NCBI RefSeq assembly: GCF_013415485.1
Contig: NZ_JACBXS010000015.1
Span: 1-64,000 of the forward strand
Length of the DNA stretch: 64,000 nucleotides
Reading direction: 5' to 3'
Source of the DNA: Rhabdonatronobacter sediminivivens
GTDB taxonomy: Bacteria; Pseudomonadota; Alphaproteobacteria; Rhodobacterales; Rhodobacteraceae
In this document: in pieces, positions 62,934-64,000 of the stretch
Layout: every line of letters starts with the position of its first letter
Numbering within the stretch: the stretch's first letter is position 1
Notes under the pieces: model-generated
Database searches by the model: none
What the model saw: the letters and a program-made list of their open reading frames with translations, nothing else
What the model was told of the DNA's origin: nothing
Program-made: the position numbers and the translations under genes

Positions 62934-64000
62934 TCAGGTGCTCAGGCAGATGTATTTCATCTCCAGGTAATCCTCGACCCCGTGGCGCGAGCCTTCGCGC
63001 CCCAGCCCCGACTGCTTGACCCCGCCAAACGGCGCGACCTCGGTCGAGATGATGCCCGTGTTCACCCCCACGATCCCGTATTCCAGCGCCTCCTGCACCC
63101 GGGTGATCCGGCCCACATCGCGGGCGTAGAAATAACAGGCCAGACCAAAGATCGTGTCATTGGCATAGCCGACCACCTCTTCTTCGCTCTCGAAACGGAA
63201 CAGCGGCGCCAGCGGGCCAAAGGTTTCCTCCTGCGCGACCTTCATCGATTGGGTAACACCGGTGACGATGGTGGGCTCAAAGAACGCCCCGCCCTTTGCA
63301 TGCCGCTTGCCGCCGCTGACCAGAGTGCCGCCTTGCGCCAGCGCGTCGCTCAGATGCTCTTCCACCTTTTCGATCGCGCCCTCGTTGATCAGCGGGCCCA
63401 GGTCGGTGCCATCCTCCAGCCCGTCGCCGACCTTCAGTTTCTCAACCGCCGCCTTCAGCTTTTCGGCAAAGGCGTCATAGACCCCCGCCTGCACATAGAT
63501 GCGGTTGGCGCAGACGCAGGTCTGGCCGTTGTTGCGATACTTGCACATGATCGCGCCCTGCACCGCAGCATCCAGATCGGCGTCGTCGAACACGATGAAC
63601 GGCGCGTTGCCGCCCAGCTCCATCGAACATTTCATCACCTGATCGGCGGCCTGACGCAGCAGGATGCGGCCCACCTCGGTGGAGCCGGTGAAGGTCAGCT
63701 TGCGCACCGTCGGGTTCTCGCAGAACTCCTTGCCGATATCCGAGGACCGCGAGGAGGGGATCACCGACAGCACGCCCTCGGGCACGCCGGCGCGTTCGGC
63801 CAGCACCGCCATGGCCAGCGCCGAAAGCGGCGTTTCCGCCGCCGGGCGCGCCACGAAGCCGCAGCCCACCGCCAGCGCCGGGGCGACCTTGCGCGCGATC
63901 ATCGCGTTGGGGAAATTCCACGGCGTGATCGACGCGGCCACCCCGATCGGCTGGCGGATCACGCTGATGCGCTTGTCGGGCTGATGGCCGGGGACGGTCT
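62934..64000 (-). CDS. gabD: Succinate-semialdehyde-dehydrogenase-like aldehyde dehydrogenase (5' part outside window)
   Basis: The C-terminal about 355 residues of an NAD(P)-dependent aldehyde dehydrogenase; the frame is open to the window edge. It shows [34 protein letters not shown], the catalytic glutamate in [16 protein letters not shown], the catalytic cysteine in [14 protein letters not shown], and [20 protein letters not shown]. The paired cysteines TCVC and the motif order are typical of GabD. The expected KP dipeptide after VGCGFVA is replaced by RP, which may affect cofactor preference. Confidence 0.9.
   Translation of the reverse strand, partial: TVPGHQPDKRISVIRQPIGVAASITPWNFPNAMIARKVAPALAVGCGFVARPAAETPLSALAMAVLAERAGVPEGVLSVIPSSRSSDIGKEFCENPTVRKLTFTGSTEVGRILLRQAADQVMKCSMELGGNAPFIVFDDADLDAAVQGAIMCKYRNNGQTCVCANRIYVQAGVYDAFAEKLKAAVEKLKVGDGLEDGTDLGPLINEGAIEKVEEHLSDALAQGGTLVSGGKRHAKGGAFFEPTIVTGVTQSMKVAQEETFGPLAPLFRFESEEEVVGYANDTIFGLACYFYARDVGRITRVQEALEYGIVGVNTGIISTEVAPFGGVKQSGLGREGSRHGVEDYLEMKYICLST

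Noticed and set aside
1..64000. CRISPR arrays, prophage genes, toxin-antitoxin pairs, rRNA
   Set aside because: No regularly spaced repeats, phage structural genes, paired small toxin and antitoxin genes or rRNA motifs were found.

Overview
The window looks like a chromosomal segment of a high-GC alphaproteobacterium of the order Rhodobacterales (Rhodobacter/Roseobacter type). The evidence is a ctrA gene beside the DUF1153 CtrA inhibitor (sciP), a GapR (DUF2312) protein, the gene order rpmF-plsX-fabH-ihfA-merR, an ftsB-pdhA-pdhB-pdhC block in which the E1 beta subunit carries its own lipoyl domain, an OlsB-type acyltransferase, cytochrome c prime, and an FnrL-type box. No prophage, CRISPR array, rRNA operon or replication origin was seen.

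Layout. 1-1000: the 3' end of an insertion sequence, then an ArsR regulator with an 18-bp palindrome across its start codon and an AHSA1 partner. 1.2-4.2 kb: two secreted proteins of unknown function and a decayed IS1182-like transposase. 4.2-8.4 kb: rpe, a persulfide-dioxygenase-like metallo-hydrolase with a SulP permease, and ndk. 8.5-12.2 kb: a RACo-like [2Fe-2S]/ASKHA activator and three tandem universal stress proteins, the last behind an Fnr-type box. 12.4-20 kb: glmU-glmS, ctrA and sciP, mnmA, pdxA-rsmA. 20-30.4 kb: an ABC/FtsX efflux operon, a Na/Pi symporter, an EamA permease, a trans-sulfuration-type PLP enzyme and a membrane alpha/beta hydrolase. 30.4-35.9 kb: ribE, then a capsule cluster (kpsS, a Wza/KpsD-like lipoprotein, kpsC). 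35.9-36.6 kb: a gene graveyard with remnants of three unrelated families. 36.6-43.5 kb: an IclR regulator, tRNA-Thr, gapR, ftsB and the pyruvate dehydrogenase genes. 43.7-54.9 kb: two divergent M20 peptidases, VanZ and AI-2E membrane proteins, two c-type cytochromes, hpt, a Coq10-type protein, rnd, a glutaryl-CoA dehydrogenase-like enzyme and a long dCTP deaminase. 55-60.2 kb: tRNA-Pro, the fatty-acid/phospholipid cluster, olsB and msrB. 60.3-64 kb: an ALDH half-protein, a DUF418 protein, an IS5-like remnant and the 3' part of a gabD-type dehydrogenase.

How the genes work together. Most genes are core housekeeping: envelope precursor supply (glmU, glmS, plsX, fabH, olsB), cell-cycle control (ctrA, sciP, gapR, ftsB), central carbon flow (rpe, pdhABC) and RNA maturation (mnmA, rsmA, rnd, two tRNAs). 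Accessory functions are capsule export, sulfur detoxification and stress response.

The most unusual signal is not a gene. Five intergenic copies of one element occur near 8.45, 43.65, 52.35, 60.29 and 62.85 kb. Each is a 16-20 bp inverted repeat whose loop is GGG-N-GGG-N-GGG-N-GGG, a minimal G-quadruplex motif with one-base loops. Four of the five lie between converging genes, and the stems change in compensated pairs between copies. I know of no description of this hairpin-plus-quadruplex element, but I could not search for one.
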